Shown piece after piece: positions 7,117-14,373 of a stretch of DNA of 43,778 bases. Origin of the DNA: Chlamydiota bacterium (GTDB lineage: Bacteria > Chlamydiota > Chlamydiia > Chlamydiales > Simkaniaceae); contig JAAKFF010000003.1 in assembly GCA_011065165.1 (NCBI GenBank), forward strand, positions 1 through 43,778. Reading direction: 5' to 3'. A program made the position numbers and the translations under genes. Under the pieces are notes generated by a model. It made no database searches. It saw only the letters and a list, made by a program, of their open reading frames with translations, and was not told the origin of the DNA. Each line of letters begins with the position of its first letter. Position 1 is the first letter of the stretch.

Positions 7117-7785
7117 CTATTTAGTCTTCGATAGAAGAATATACTCTTCGATCCTACCACTCACTTCCTTGGCAAATTGAGAGTGTGCCAATCCCAAGGG
7201 GGATATATTGAACGACATCTTCTTCCATCGAAGGGGATTTGACTCGCTCAAATTTGAAGGTTTAGGGATCAGATAGCTCTGGTGCACGAGTTCCTGAAGA
7301 ATCACCTCAGGCTTGGAGCCGCGCAGATCAAAGATACGGACTCGCATTGTTAGAGTTAATTCAGAAGAAGGGGTGATCTTGTCCATGAAATTCCCTTTGA
7401 GGGGCTTCGCATGGATATCGTGTTCGACAAGTTCAGTAAAGATGACAAACTCATGATCTTTGAAGGCATCTTTTATCCAGTCAGTAGTCGTTGAAAAGGG
7501 GTTCTGCTTCTCACTCAGGTTAGTGACGAGGAGATGCATTTCATCGGGAGTTGTGAGATAGAAATTGTTCCGTTTCAATACTCTATAGCGGATATCTTCA
7601 GTAAACTCTTCAGAAAGACTCCAGCCGATTTCAGCACCACTTCTGTCAAAGACAGGGGTCAAAGCAACGATCGGTTTCGCTCGGCCGTCATCATGGAAGC
7701 GCGCATATTGATCAGATGCACTAGTATTGTTGCAGCCCCATGCTGCGATGCAGAGAAAAGCAACCATTCCAAGTCGTCGTAACAT
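7117..7785 (-). CDS. Predicted lipoprotein of unknown function
   Basis: Starting at the ATG at 7785, the product has 222 residues. It has a short lipoprotein signal (MLRRLGMVAF, hydrophobic core, lipobox IAAWGC with the acylated Cys at residue 18), then a Ser/Asn-rich linker. The mature part begins PIVALTPVFDRSGAEIGWSL, which resembles proteins that assemble with outer-membrane or divisome components, such as the LpoB/CsgG-type fold, but the match is only suggestive. An in-frame ATG five codons earlier exists, with GGAG placed to serve the chosen start. Chlamydiae have a conserved lipoprotein at the comparable location near yidC, lgt and the CPBP gene (from memory, CT253). It is the first gene of the minus-strand unit. 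Confidence 0.78.
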   Translation of the reverse strand: MLRRLGMVAFLCIAAWGCNNTSASDQYARFHDDGRAKPIVALTPVFDRSGAEIGWSLSEEFTEDIRYRVLKRNNFYLTTPDEMHLLVTNLSEKQNPFSTTTDWIKDAFKDHEFVIFTELVEHDIHAKPLKGNFMDKITPSSELTLTMRVRIFDLRGSKPEVILQELVHQSYLIPKPSNLSESNPLRWKKMSFNISPLGLAHSQFAKEVSGRIEEYILLSKTK

Positions 7786-7862
7786 AGTCCACGCTCCCAT
7801 TCATTTGGCGTTAAAAAATAAGAATAGCCGATCTGGGTTTATACTCAAACTTTTTCTTCTGC

Positions 7863-8582
7863 CTAAGTGACCAGGTCTACCTTCTTATTGGCAAATGATA
7901 AATAACAGAGTTTTCTAGCTATAATTTTTATGGGATCTATTACCATTGGGGTTTCCAATGGATAGCGACACTCTATCTGGGACAATTCCGTACATCCAAG
8001 AATGGTTGCCTGGATATCAGGATTCTCGCCCATAATTCGCGTGATCATCTCTGTTAGCAGGGTGGATTGCGCTGAGTTTATCTCTCCCCTGAGGACTTCT
8101 TCGATGATAGTATCAATGACTTTCTGATCACCGCTATCCGGGTAAACACACGAACAAATGCGTGTGTGAACTCGGTTTTTCGTAGATGTTCCGGTACATA
8201 ATACGAGAACCTTCTCTATCTTTTGAGAGAGAAGGTACTCTTCTATCTCTTCAATCAAGCTAACCAGTTGAGCTTGTTTGATGACCTTCGTGGAGGGCAA
8301 GAAAGCGTGCAAAGTGTTACAAGCAATGGCGATTAATTCTGTTCCACCCCTTTCGAGTCGTAGCAACGTCTCTTCTAGTTGCCTTCGAATTAAATCTTTC
8401 TGCGCCTTCGGCAGAGAAGGCGCAAGCATCTCTGCAAATGGATAGCTGATCAATGTTAACATTGGAAAATCGGCATCGGCTTTGCACTGGTACTCTTGCT
8501 GTAACAGATCGAAAACCGTTTGACATAAGAGTAGTCCAGCCTGAGGTCCAGCACCACCAACAATTCCTATCGACCTTTTCAT
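7863..8582 (-). CDS. Aspartate/glutamate racemase-family protein
   Basis: This 239-residue protein is of the Asp/Glu/hydantoin racemase superfamily. It opens with SIGIVGGAGPQAG. The two catalytic cysteines are present: IACNTLH (Cys88) and ILGCTEL (Cys197). These enzymes interconvert L- and D-aspartate or glutamate without PLP. The sequence looks more like RacD/YgeA-type enzymes than MurI, but the substrate cannot be set from the motifs. Its ATG overlaps the upstream symporter's stop (ATGA). This implies co-translation, so the transported solute may be the racemase substrate or product. Confidence 0.85.
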   Translation of the reverse strand: MKRSIGIVGGAGPQAGLLLCQTVFDLLQQEYQCKADADFPMLTLISYPFAEMLAPSLPKAQKDLIRRQLEETLLRLERGGTELIAIACNTLHAFLPSTKVIKQAQLVSLIEEIEEYLLSQKIEKVLVLCTGTSTKNRVHTRICSCVYPDSGDQKVIDTIIEEVLRGEINSAQSTLLTEMITRIMGENPDIQATILGCTELSQIECRYPLETPMVIDPIKIIARKLCYLSFANKKVDLVT

Positions 8583-9946
8583 GATACCTCCTCAGCTAAT
8601 GCTTCTCTCTTCTGACGTGCCACAAGCAGCTGACCAAGCCAAAAACCGCCAAATGATGAGGCGATTGTGATGACTTCCCTGGGGAACGATAGGGGCCAAA
8701 TGCGGAAAATTGTGAAGCTGGCAGCTCCTAAAATCATCGATAGGATGGCAGCACGCTGTGAAGGTCGTTTGCAAATGATCGCCATGAGTATGGGCACAAA
8801 CAGTATGCTCACTGATAGCTCGTAAGAAAAGACAAGCATAGATACGACGTTATCAAAGAGATATGAGACAACGACGGCAACCATTCCCGTAGTGAAAGTG
8901 ATGATTTGTGCCGCGATGAGACCTCTACCGCTCTTTTTCGCTGACCGGAAATCAAAGGAGATGTTCGAACTTATAGAACAGAGGAGAGAGTCTGCTGTGG
9001 AAATTATCGCCATCAATATTGCACAAGCAAAAACCGTCGTTACTGCAGGTGTTGTGATCGCACTTACCGTTGTCATCAGAACGCTTCCTCCTTGCGCGAC
9101 GGTGATGCCCATGTTGCGCGCCAATACACCTAAATAGATCGGCAGTAGCGATAAGATGAACCAACTAGCGGCGGCAATGATCGTAGCTCTAGTGACGGTT
9201 TTTGCGCAGCGTGCGGCAAAACAACGTTGCCCCATATCTTGTTCGATGAAGATAAATAGCATGGGCATAAACAACCACCCTACCCACGGCACGCCGCCAG
9301 AGGCCGGCAGGGTAATCGGAGTTGATGAAGTCTCGAATGTCGGTATTCCGATGATGACCATGACTAAGATGAGGAGAAACGATCCCCCAATGAATAGTGC
9401 CTGGAAGATGTCGGTGTTGACCGTGGCTTTAAACCCTCCCATCACAGTATACAATACGATGATAAGCCAAAATCCCAGAAAGATAGAAAAGTGATCAAAA
9501 CCGATAGAACCGAGGAATTTTCTCATGGGAATCGCCGTTGCACCAACGAGGATTAAGAACATGGAAGCTATAGACAACAAAGACGCTACTTTGCGCAGAA
9601 CTTTCGATTGATAGACCGTTTCAAAAAGCTCAGCTATTGTTGAGAGATTTCTCTCTCGCAGTTTAGCACCGAACCCTGCTGCGAGAAGAAGTAGACCGAT
9701 GCATCCACCTAATGGATAGAGTATGACAATCCACCCTTGCTTGTACGCCTCTTCAGCAGCACCCATGACCGTTCCACCGCCGAGTTGTGTCGCTAAAAGA
9801 GTGAGTGATAAGGCCATCCAACCTAATGATCTTTTCCCAAGAAAGTAATCTTGCTTGTTTTTTGTAGCTGAGCGAGCAAGCTTACCAATGATGAGGTAGA
9901 CGATACCCATGCCCGCCAGAATGTATAAGAAGAGTTTCATCTCCAT
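8579..9946 (-). CDS. Sodium:solute symporter (SSS family)
   Basis: This is a 455-residue polytopic membrane protein with about 12-13 hydrophobic segments. It begins with a helix (FLYILAGMGIVYLIIGKLA), then DYFLGKRSLGWMALSLTLLAT and GGGTVMGAAEEAYKQGW, the typical N-terminal core of SSS transporters (PutP/PanF relatives). Other family features are TVMGGFKATVNTD and ISTADSLLCSISSN. It would couple Na+ entry to uptake of an organic solute. The partner racemase gene suggests an amino acid, but this is inference. An A+T-rich stretch with TATAAT-like sequence and a perfect 16-bp palindrome lies just upstream. Confidence 0.88.
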   Translation of the reverse strand: MEMKLFLYILAGMGIVYLIIGKLARSATKNKQDYFLGKRSLGWMALSLTLLATQLGGGTVMGAAEEAYKQGWIVILYPLGGCIGLLLLAAGFGAKLRERNLSTIAELFETVYQSKVLRKVASLLSIASMFLILVGATAIPMRKFLGSIGFDHFSIFLGFWLIIVLYTVMGGFKATVNTDIFQALFIGGSFLLILVMVIIGIPTFETSSTPITLPASGGVPWVGWLFMPMLFIFIEQDMGQRCFAARCAKTVTRATIIAAASWFILSLLPIYLGVLARNMGITVAQGGSVLMTTVSAITTPAVTTVFACAILMAIISTADSLLCSISSNISFDFRSAKKSGRGLIAAQIITFTTGMVAVVVSYLFDNVVSMLVFSYELSVSILFVPILMAIICKRPSQRAAILSMILGAASFTIFRIWPLSFPREVITIASSFGGFWLGQLLVARQKREALAEEVS

Positions 9947-10306
9947 TTTTCAAATTCCATGTAATATAATTAATTATATATAAGCAGTTTAAATGCAGCC
10001 GAACAGTTCGGTTACAAGACAGATTGACAGCAGTTTTGAGCTGTAACTAAGAGAACAGAAGTGCAAAACTGCTATTGCAAATTATGAATGGCTTAAATGG
10101 AAATGATGATGAGGGATGGAGAAAATGAAAGAAGGGATTACAGACGCAAGAATGCATCTTTTTTGTGATGAAACTGCCGCAATGACCTTTGCTTGGCACA
10201 CTTGTAAGTTCATGATAAGATTCTCCATATTTCAGATAAATATCAAAAAGTTAAACTTATATTAACATAACAGATACTTTTTTTGCATACTATTTTTCTA
10301 AACAAT
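9947..10306. other. Intergenic region with two dyads between symporter and glgX
   Basis: This 360-bp gap holds ATATAATTAATTATAT, a perfect 16-bp palindrome at 9964-9979, 17 bp upstream of the symporter ATG. It also holds a perfect 10-bp inverted repeat AGCAGTTTTG/CAAAACTGCT at 10029-10038 and 10064-10073, inside which sits part of a GTTACA/TGTAAC pair. A 46-codon plus-strand frame at 10125-10265 has no ribosome binding site and no family resemblance, so I do not call it. The palindrome overlaps the likely -10 region of the symporter and could be an operator. No strong terminator for glgX is evident. Confidence 0.5.
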
Positions 10307-12151
10307 TTAATGTGAACTACTTATGACGATAGAAGTGTAGGGAGCGAAGGTGTAATGCGGCTCGGTAAGAGCTTCCTCTTTCAAGGGGAGGCTCGTGTCG
10401 ATAAGGCGGCTCCATTTTTTTTCTGGAAGCGTCCAGGTAAAAGGGCTAGGCGTGGGATTAAAAGCGATGAGAAGACTCTCATTGATTGTATAGGCGAGAA
10501 ACGACCCATTTGCCTCCTCATCATGCCACTCAATTCCCCCCCCTTTGAAGTGGGTTTTGCGAAGCTGGATGAGCTTTGAGACAAAGTGGAAGAGCTCACG
10601 GTTTTTTTCGAGTTCATCCCAGAGAAAATAGTTGAGCTCGTTATCTTGGCTCCAACTATTATTATTCCCACTTTTGGTGTGGCCATACTCATCTCCCATC
10701 AGAATCATAGGAATGCCTCGAGACATGAGAAGAATGAGAAAGAAATTACGGAGCTGCTTCTCCCGCAATTCAGTGACTTCAGCATCCTCTGTTGGCCCTT
10801 CAACGCCGCAGTTCCAGCTGATATTATCAGCCGCGCCATCCTGGTTCTGCTCTCCATTGCGTTCATTGTGCTTACCATCGTAGGAGACGAGGTCGCGAAG
10901 AGAGAATCCGTCGTGAATGGTGATATAGTTGTAGCTCTTATCTGGAGATTCATAGAGATCTATCGAGCCAAGAACTCTCTTTTTGACAGCTGCGCGATCG
11001 CCATCTCCGCGGATAAAGTGGCGCATCTGGTCGCGAAACTGGTCGTTCCACTCGCCAAACTTCCAAGAAGGGAAGGAGCCTACCTGGTAGAGGCCGCCTG
11101 GATCCCAAGGTTCAGCAATAAGTTTAGTAGGAGCAAGCAGGGGATCGCGTGTGATCTGATCGATAAGGGGAGGGCTCTCCATGGGATGGCCATCGCGCCC
11201 CCTCGTTAAGATAGAGGCCAAGTCGAAACGAAAACCATCGACGTGATATTCGGTGACAAAGTAGCGAAGTGAGTCCACTATGAGTTTTTGAACGATCGGA
11301 TGGTTGCAATTGAAGGTATTACCGCACCCAGAGTCGTTGATATAACCACCCTCATCCATCCTGTAGTATATAGCATTATCAATCCCCCGAAATGAGTAGT
11401 AATAATCAGAGTAGGAGCCTTCAGAGGTGTGGTTGTAGACAACATCAAGAATCACCTCAATCTCATTTCGGTGTAACTCTCTGATCAACATTTTAAGTTC
11501 ATTAGCCGTACCGTAGGGGCTCATGGTGTTGAAGAAGTGCGCCGTTGAGTAGCCCCAATAGTTAAAGAGCTGCTTTCCACTCTTGGGATCGACCTTGAGA
11601 TTCTCTCGTTCATTGAAACTATGAATGGGTAGAAGTTCCACAGCGGTGACTCCCAGCTCCCTTAGATGGGGGATTTTTTCAACCATTCCCAAATAGGTAC
11701 CAGGATGATTAGCTCTGCTCGAACTATCATTGGTAAATCCTCGAACATGCGCCTCATAGATGATGAGCTCTTCAAATGGAATCATAGGGCGCGAGTCATT
11801 ATCCCAATCAAATGGCGTCTCAGGTGCGATGACTCCTCGGGGAGGGAACTTGCGGTCATTCCACTTCGGGCTGCTATTGAGCCGTTTGGCATAGGGGTCA
11901 ACTAAGTCCATCTCTCCATTAAAGAGGTGGCCCTTCTTAGGTTCATAGGGACCGTCACAGCGATAGGTATACTCAAATGTTTCAGGTAGCCCCTCTTCTA
12001 CTACCGACCAGATATCTCCAGACTTTTCAAGAGGCCTCTCTCTGAAGGGATCCTCTGCACCTAGCTCAAAGAGACGCAGCGTCACAGACGTTGCGTTGTG
12101 GGAAAAGAGAGCGAAATGGAAGCCTTGAGCGGTCTTTGATACTCCAAACAT
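10307..12151 (-). CDS. glgX: Glycogen debranching enzyme GlgX (isoamylase-type, GH13)
   Basis: This 614-residue enzyme hydrolyses alpha-1,6 branches of phosphorylase-trimmed glycogen. The N-terminal CBM48-like domain (residues 1-110) is followed by the GH13 barrel: YEAHVRGFT, ILDVVYNHTSEG, DGFRFDLASIL (nucleophile Asp), LIAEPWDPGG (acid/base Glu) and ITIHDGFSLRD (third Asp). It is slightly shorter than E. coli GlgX but close to chlamydial homologues. Chlamydiae store glycogen, and in some the enzymes act in the inclusion lumen. The glgX-slc1 adjacency (here divergent) is the same as in Chlamydia (CT042-CT043, from memory), which supports the taxonomic call. Confidence 0.93.
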   Translation of the reverse strand: MFGVSKTAQGFHFALFSHNATSVTLRLFELGAEDPFRERPLEKSGDIWSVVEEGLPETFEYTYRCDGPYEPKKGHLFNGEMDLVDPYAKRLNSSPKWNDRKFPPRGVIAPETPFDWDNDSRPMIPFEELIIYEAHVRGFTNDSSSRANHPGTYLGMVEKIPHLRELGVTAVELLPIHSFNERENLKVDPKSGKQLFNYWGYSTAHFFNTMSPYGTANELKMLIRELHRNEIEVILDVVYNHTSEGSYSDYYYSFRGIDNAIYYRMDEGGYINDSGCGNTFNCNHPIVQKLIVDSLRYFVTEYHVDGFRFDLASILTRGRDGHPMESPPLIDQITRDPLLAPTKLIAEPWDPGGLYQVGSFPSWKFGEWNDQFRDQMRHFIRGDGDRAAVKKRVLGSIDLYESPDKSYNYITIHDGFSLRDLVSYDGKHNERNGEQNQDGAADNISWNCGVEGPTEDAEVTELREKQLRNFFLILLMSRGIPMILMGDEYGHTKSGNNNSWSQDNELNYFLWDELEKNRELFHFVSKLIQLRKTHFKGGGIEWHDEEANGSFLAYTINESLLIAFNPTPSPFTWTLPEKKWSRLIDTSLPLKEEALTEPHYTFAPYTSIVISSSH

Positions 12152-12223
12152 GCTCTACTTATATGATCTCAGCTTTTTCTTTTGCAAGGCGTCAATTTAA
12201 GTTATTTATCAAGAAAAAGAAGA

Positions 12224-12243
12224 CCTTGTCCTTCAGGGCGGGG
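12224..12243. repeat. G-U wobble hairpin resembling an IS200/IS605 end (possible relic)
   Basis: CCTTGTCCTTCAGGGCGGGG can fold on the plus strand into a 9-bp stem with several G-U pairs. The GCCCTGAAGGAC core on the other strand is the sort of imperfect palindrome found at IS200/IS605 family ends. No TnpA or TnpB frame is nearby, so at most this is a remnant. A chance match is possible. Confidence 0.25.
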
Positions 12244-12316
12244 TTCACATTAAGCAATTAAAATAATTTCTAATGGGTTGTGCGGAAGGAACTCTTAAGC
12301 CTTTCCGAGGGAGCTG

Positions 12317-12388
12317 CTTGGATATATCGGGGATGCTATCGGAAAATAGATGCAAAAGATTTTTATGGAGATGGTGGAAAATACAGGC
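12317..12388. repeat. Dispersed repeat, copy 1
   Basis: This stretch shares blocks in the same order with 42581-42665: CTTGGAT, GGATGC, the 16-bp identity AGATGCAAAAGATTTT (12348-12363), GATGGTG and CAGGC. It lies in the non-coding gap between glgX and slc1. The frames across it have no ribosome binding site and no recognisable product. It is probably an intergenic repeat family member. Confidence 0.45.
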
Positions 12389-12473
12389 TTCGGGTATAAT
12401 CAATAGTGGAATGGTTTTTTGTTGCTATTATTTTGATAACTTGAAAGACTCCGTTCTTTGTATGCGAAACGAA

Positions 12474-12479
12474 TATAAT
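12474..12479 (+). promoter_or_regulatory. Probable -10 box of slc1
   Basis: TATAAT lies 26 bp upstream of the slc1 ATG. No good -35 hexamer sits at 16-18 bp; CCGTTC is at the expected place, and TTGAAA lies too far away. Downstream is AAGGAGG at 12490-12496. Weak -35 boxes are common in chlamydial sigma66 promoters. The rest of the 354-bp gap between glgX and slc1 shows only the hairpin and repeat listed separately. Confidence 0.5.
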
Positions 12480-12505
12480 GTAAATCACTAAGGAGGCAAC
12501 ATTAG

Positions 12506-13042
12506 ATGTCACTGGAAAACGCTAAGGCAAACCTGAGGGAATTTGGAAAAGAACTCAACCTCGAAGGTCTTGCATTTGATGAAAACCACACCTGCATTCT
12601 GGGGATTGATAATACTTTCTCCCTTCACTTGACATATGAGCCCAACTCAGACCGTCTCTATCTCTACTCACCGATTTTAGACGGTCTTCCAAAAGATGAT
12701 AAATTAAAGCTGACCCTATATGAAGCTCTCCTTGAAGGATCGATGCTTGGCGGTCAGATGGCTGGTGGCGGCGTTGGTGTTGCTATCAAAGAAGAACTCA
12801 TCCTCATGCACTGTGTCCTTGAAATGGGATCGGGTGCCGACGCCTCTTCACTGCGCCGCTTTGCTCCTCTCTTTGTAGAGTCAGTAGAAAAATGGCGTGA
12901 ACGTGCGGTCAATATCATTGAGGGACGCGACTCTGGTGCGACAGGTATCCCCGGTGGAGGTCCTGGAGCCATTGGTCACCAACCAGGGCAGCCAGGAAAA
13001 GATGATGAGCCAAAACCTGGCGATCGTTTCATCAAAATCTAG
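12506..13042 (+). CDS. slc1: Slc1-like type III secretion chaperone (CesT/SycE class)
   Basis: This 178-residue class I chaperone keeps type III effectors partly unfolded and targets them to the export apparatus. Residues 1-140 closely follow chlamydial Slc1 (CT043) as I remember it: NTFSLHLTYE, SDRLYLYSPILDGLP, and the segment ALLEGSMLGGQMAGGGVGVA followed by LILMHCVLEM. The C-terminal 35 residues (GIPGGGPGAIGHQPGQPG onward) form a Gly/Pro-rich tail, also present in Slc1. In Chlamydia, Slc1 handles early effectors such as Tarp. A strong AAGGAGG site 9 bases before ATG supports the start. It is divergent from glgX, and its transcript appears to end in a hairpin inside the opposing dnaA 3' end. 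Confidence 0.9.
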   Translation: MSLENAKANLREFGKELNLEGLAFDENHTCILGIDNTFSLHLTYEPNSDRLYLYSPILDGLPKDDKLKLTLYEALLEGSMLGGQMAGGGVGVAIKEELILMHCVLEMGSGADASSLRRFAPLFVESVEKWRERAVNIIEGRDSGATGIPGGGPGAIGHQPGQPGKDDEPKPGDRFIKI

Positions 13043-13055
13043 TGAGAATTGCAGG

Positions 13056-14360
13056 CTATTGTAAGACTCTTTGAATAGTTGAAAGAGGAAGCAGAAATGC
13101 TTCCTCTTTTTTTTCGATTCCCTTCTTTATCCTATTGACACTTGAGATCACTGTCGAGTGGTCGCGTAAAAAGAAGCGACCGATTTTGGGGAATGACATC
13201 TTCAGATGAATGCGACAGAGATACATCGCAATCTGCCTAGGAAGAGCGTACTCCTTACTCTGAGCCTTTCCGAGGATATCTTCGATTTTTATTCCAAAAG
13301 TATTGGCAACAATTTTGAGCAGTTTGTCAGCCGTCAGCAGATCTCTCGACTCCTCATCGAGAAGATCCCTCAGAAGGACCTCTGCTATCTCTACATCGAT
13401 CGTAGGAGCATTGGAGGAGAAGCGGAGGGCTAGAGCCTCTAGTGCACGAATGAGCGAGTGGAGATTCTTAAAGTTAGAGATGAGATATTGCTTGAGGAGA
13501 GGATCGATTGGCAGGGAGAGAGCTTTAGCTCTTCTCTCCAAGATCAGAGCTTTTTCCATGAATAAGGGGGGGGCGACAGGAAGGGTGATGCCCCATTCAA
13601 AGCGGCTGATGAGTCGCTCTTCAATCTCCTCTAGATTACGAGGGGAATCATTAGCAGAGAGAATGATCTGCTTTCCAGAAGTATGAAGATGGTTAAAAGT
13701 GTGAAAGAGCTCCTCTTGAGTGGCGGCTCTGCGGGAGAAGAGATGGACATCGTCGATGAGTAGGACATCAACTTTGCGGTAGCTCTTGCGGAACTCTTGG
13801 AGCTGCGTTGAGCGAAAGGCGCGGATGACATGTTCTGTAAAGGTCTCGCTGGTGACGAAGAGGGCCTTCTTACCTTGCTCCTCAAGGGCACGGGCCGTAG
13901 CCATCAGAAGATGACTCTTGCCACTCCCTTTCGGACCGTAGAGATAGATGGGATTATAACTTCCCAGTTCTAGCGTGGAGTCAGCCAGTTCAATAAGGAT
14001 CTTATGTGCCAGATTTTCATCCTCTCCCAGAACGAACTCATCTAGGTGGGCATGGGACTCCAAGAGGTTGGATGGAAAATTGTCATGCTCCACTTCGGGC
14101 ACCACTCTCTCTTTTTTAAGAGGCTCTCCACCGAGGGTGATATGTACTTTGATAGCTCTGCCGCTGCCGGTTAGAAAGGAGTTGGGTAAGTGGGGAGAGA
14201 CATACTCTTCAAAGTAGTTAATCTGAAAGGAGCTCTCCGCGTCGAGATAGAGATTTCCAGCATCGAACTTCACAACTTTAAGCGTTCTGAGCCACTTATC
14301 TACCGTGGCAGCACCAAGCTCTAGATCTAAAAGTTTTAGAAGGTTGCTCCACGCTTTCAA
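13056..14360 (-). CDS. dnaA: Chromosomal replication initiator DnaA paralogue
   Basis: This 434-residue protein has four DnaA domains. Domain I (residues 1-75) is the WSNLLKLL type. The AAA+ domain has Walker A GPKGSGKS (142-149), Walker B DVLLIDDVH (198-206) and sensor LSANDSPRNLEEIEERLISRF. Domain IV ends with the DNA-binding signature RDHSTVISSVNRI (399 on). It binds DnaA boxes at oriC with ATP. Chlamydiae often carry two DnaA proteins, and the copy beside yidC corresponds to the CT250-CT251 pairing (from memory). It lies 13 bp downstream of yidC in the same orientation, so the two are probably co-transcribed. No DnaA-box cluster was recognised here, so the window probably does not contain oriC. 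Confidence 0.92.
   Translation of the reverse strand: MKAWSNLLKLLDLELGAATVDKWLRTLKVVKFDAGNLYLDAESSFQINYFEEYVSPHLPNSFLTGSGRAIKVHITLGGEPLKKERVVPEVEHDNFPSNLLESHAHLDEFVLGEDENLAHKILIELADSTLELGSYNPIYLYGPKGSGKSHLLMATARALEEQGKKALFVTSETFTEHVIRAFRSTQLQEFRKSYRKVDVLLIDDVHLFSRRAATQEELFHTFNHLHTSGKQIILSANDSPRNLEEIEERLISRFEWGITLPVAPPLFMEKALILERRAKALSLPIDPLLKQYLISNFKNLHSLIRALEALALRFSSNAPTIDVEIAEVLLRDLLDEESRDLLTADKLLKIVANTFGIKIEDILGKAQSKEYALPRQIAMYLCRIHLKMSFPKIGRFFLRDHSTVISSVNRIKKGIEKKEEAFLLPLSTIQRVLQ
13083..13114 (+). terminator. Rho-independent terminator of slc1, inside the dnaA 3' coding end
   Basis: AAGAGGAAGC at 13083-13092 pairs perfectly with GCTTCCTCTT at 13099-13108 around the loop AGAAAT. Eight T residues run from 13107 to 13114. 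On the plus strand this is a textbook intrinsic terminator for slc1. On the minus strand the same bases encode DnaA codons near the C-terminus (KKEEAFLLPL). Confidence 0.82.
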
Positions 14361-14373
14361 AAGCTAACTCTCG

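Noticed and set aside
10125-10265. 46-codon plus-strand frame upstream of the symporter
   Set aside because: It has no ribosome binding site and no recognisable product, in an A+T-rich intergenic region. It is noted only as a possible remnant.
10586-11209. 207-codon plus-strand frame opposite glgX
   Set aside because: It lies wholly within the well-supported glgX gene, antisense, with no family resemblance. It is a shadow of glgX codon usage.
12273-12491. 72-codon plus-strand frame between glgX and slc1
   Set aside because: It has no Shine-Dalgarno site and covers a non-coding repeat and the slc1 promoter. Its composition (Cys/Trp-rich) is unlike that of a real protein.
13056-14360. Replication origin beside dnaA
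   Set aside because: I saw no cluster of DnaA boxes or A+T-rich unwinding element in the short gaps around this dnaA copy. Chlamydiae have more than one dnaA gene.
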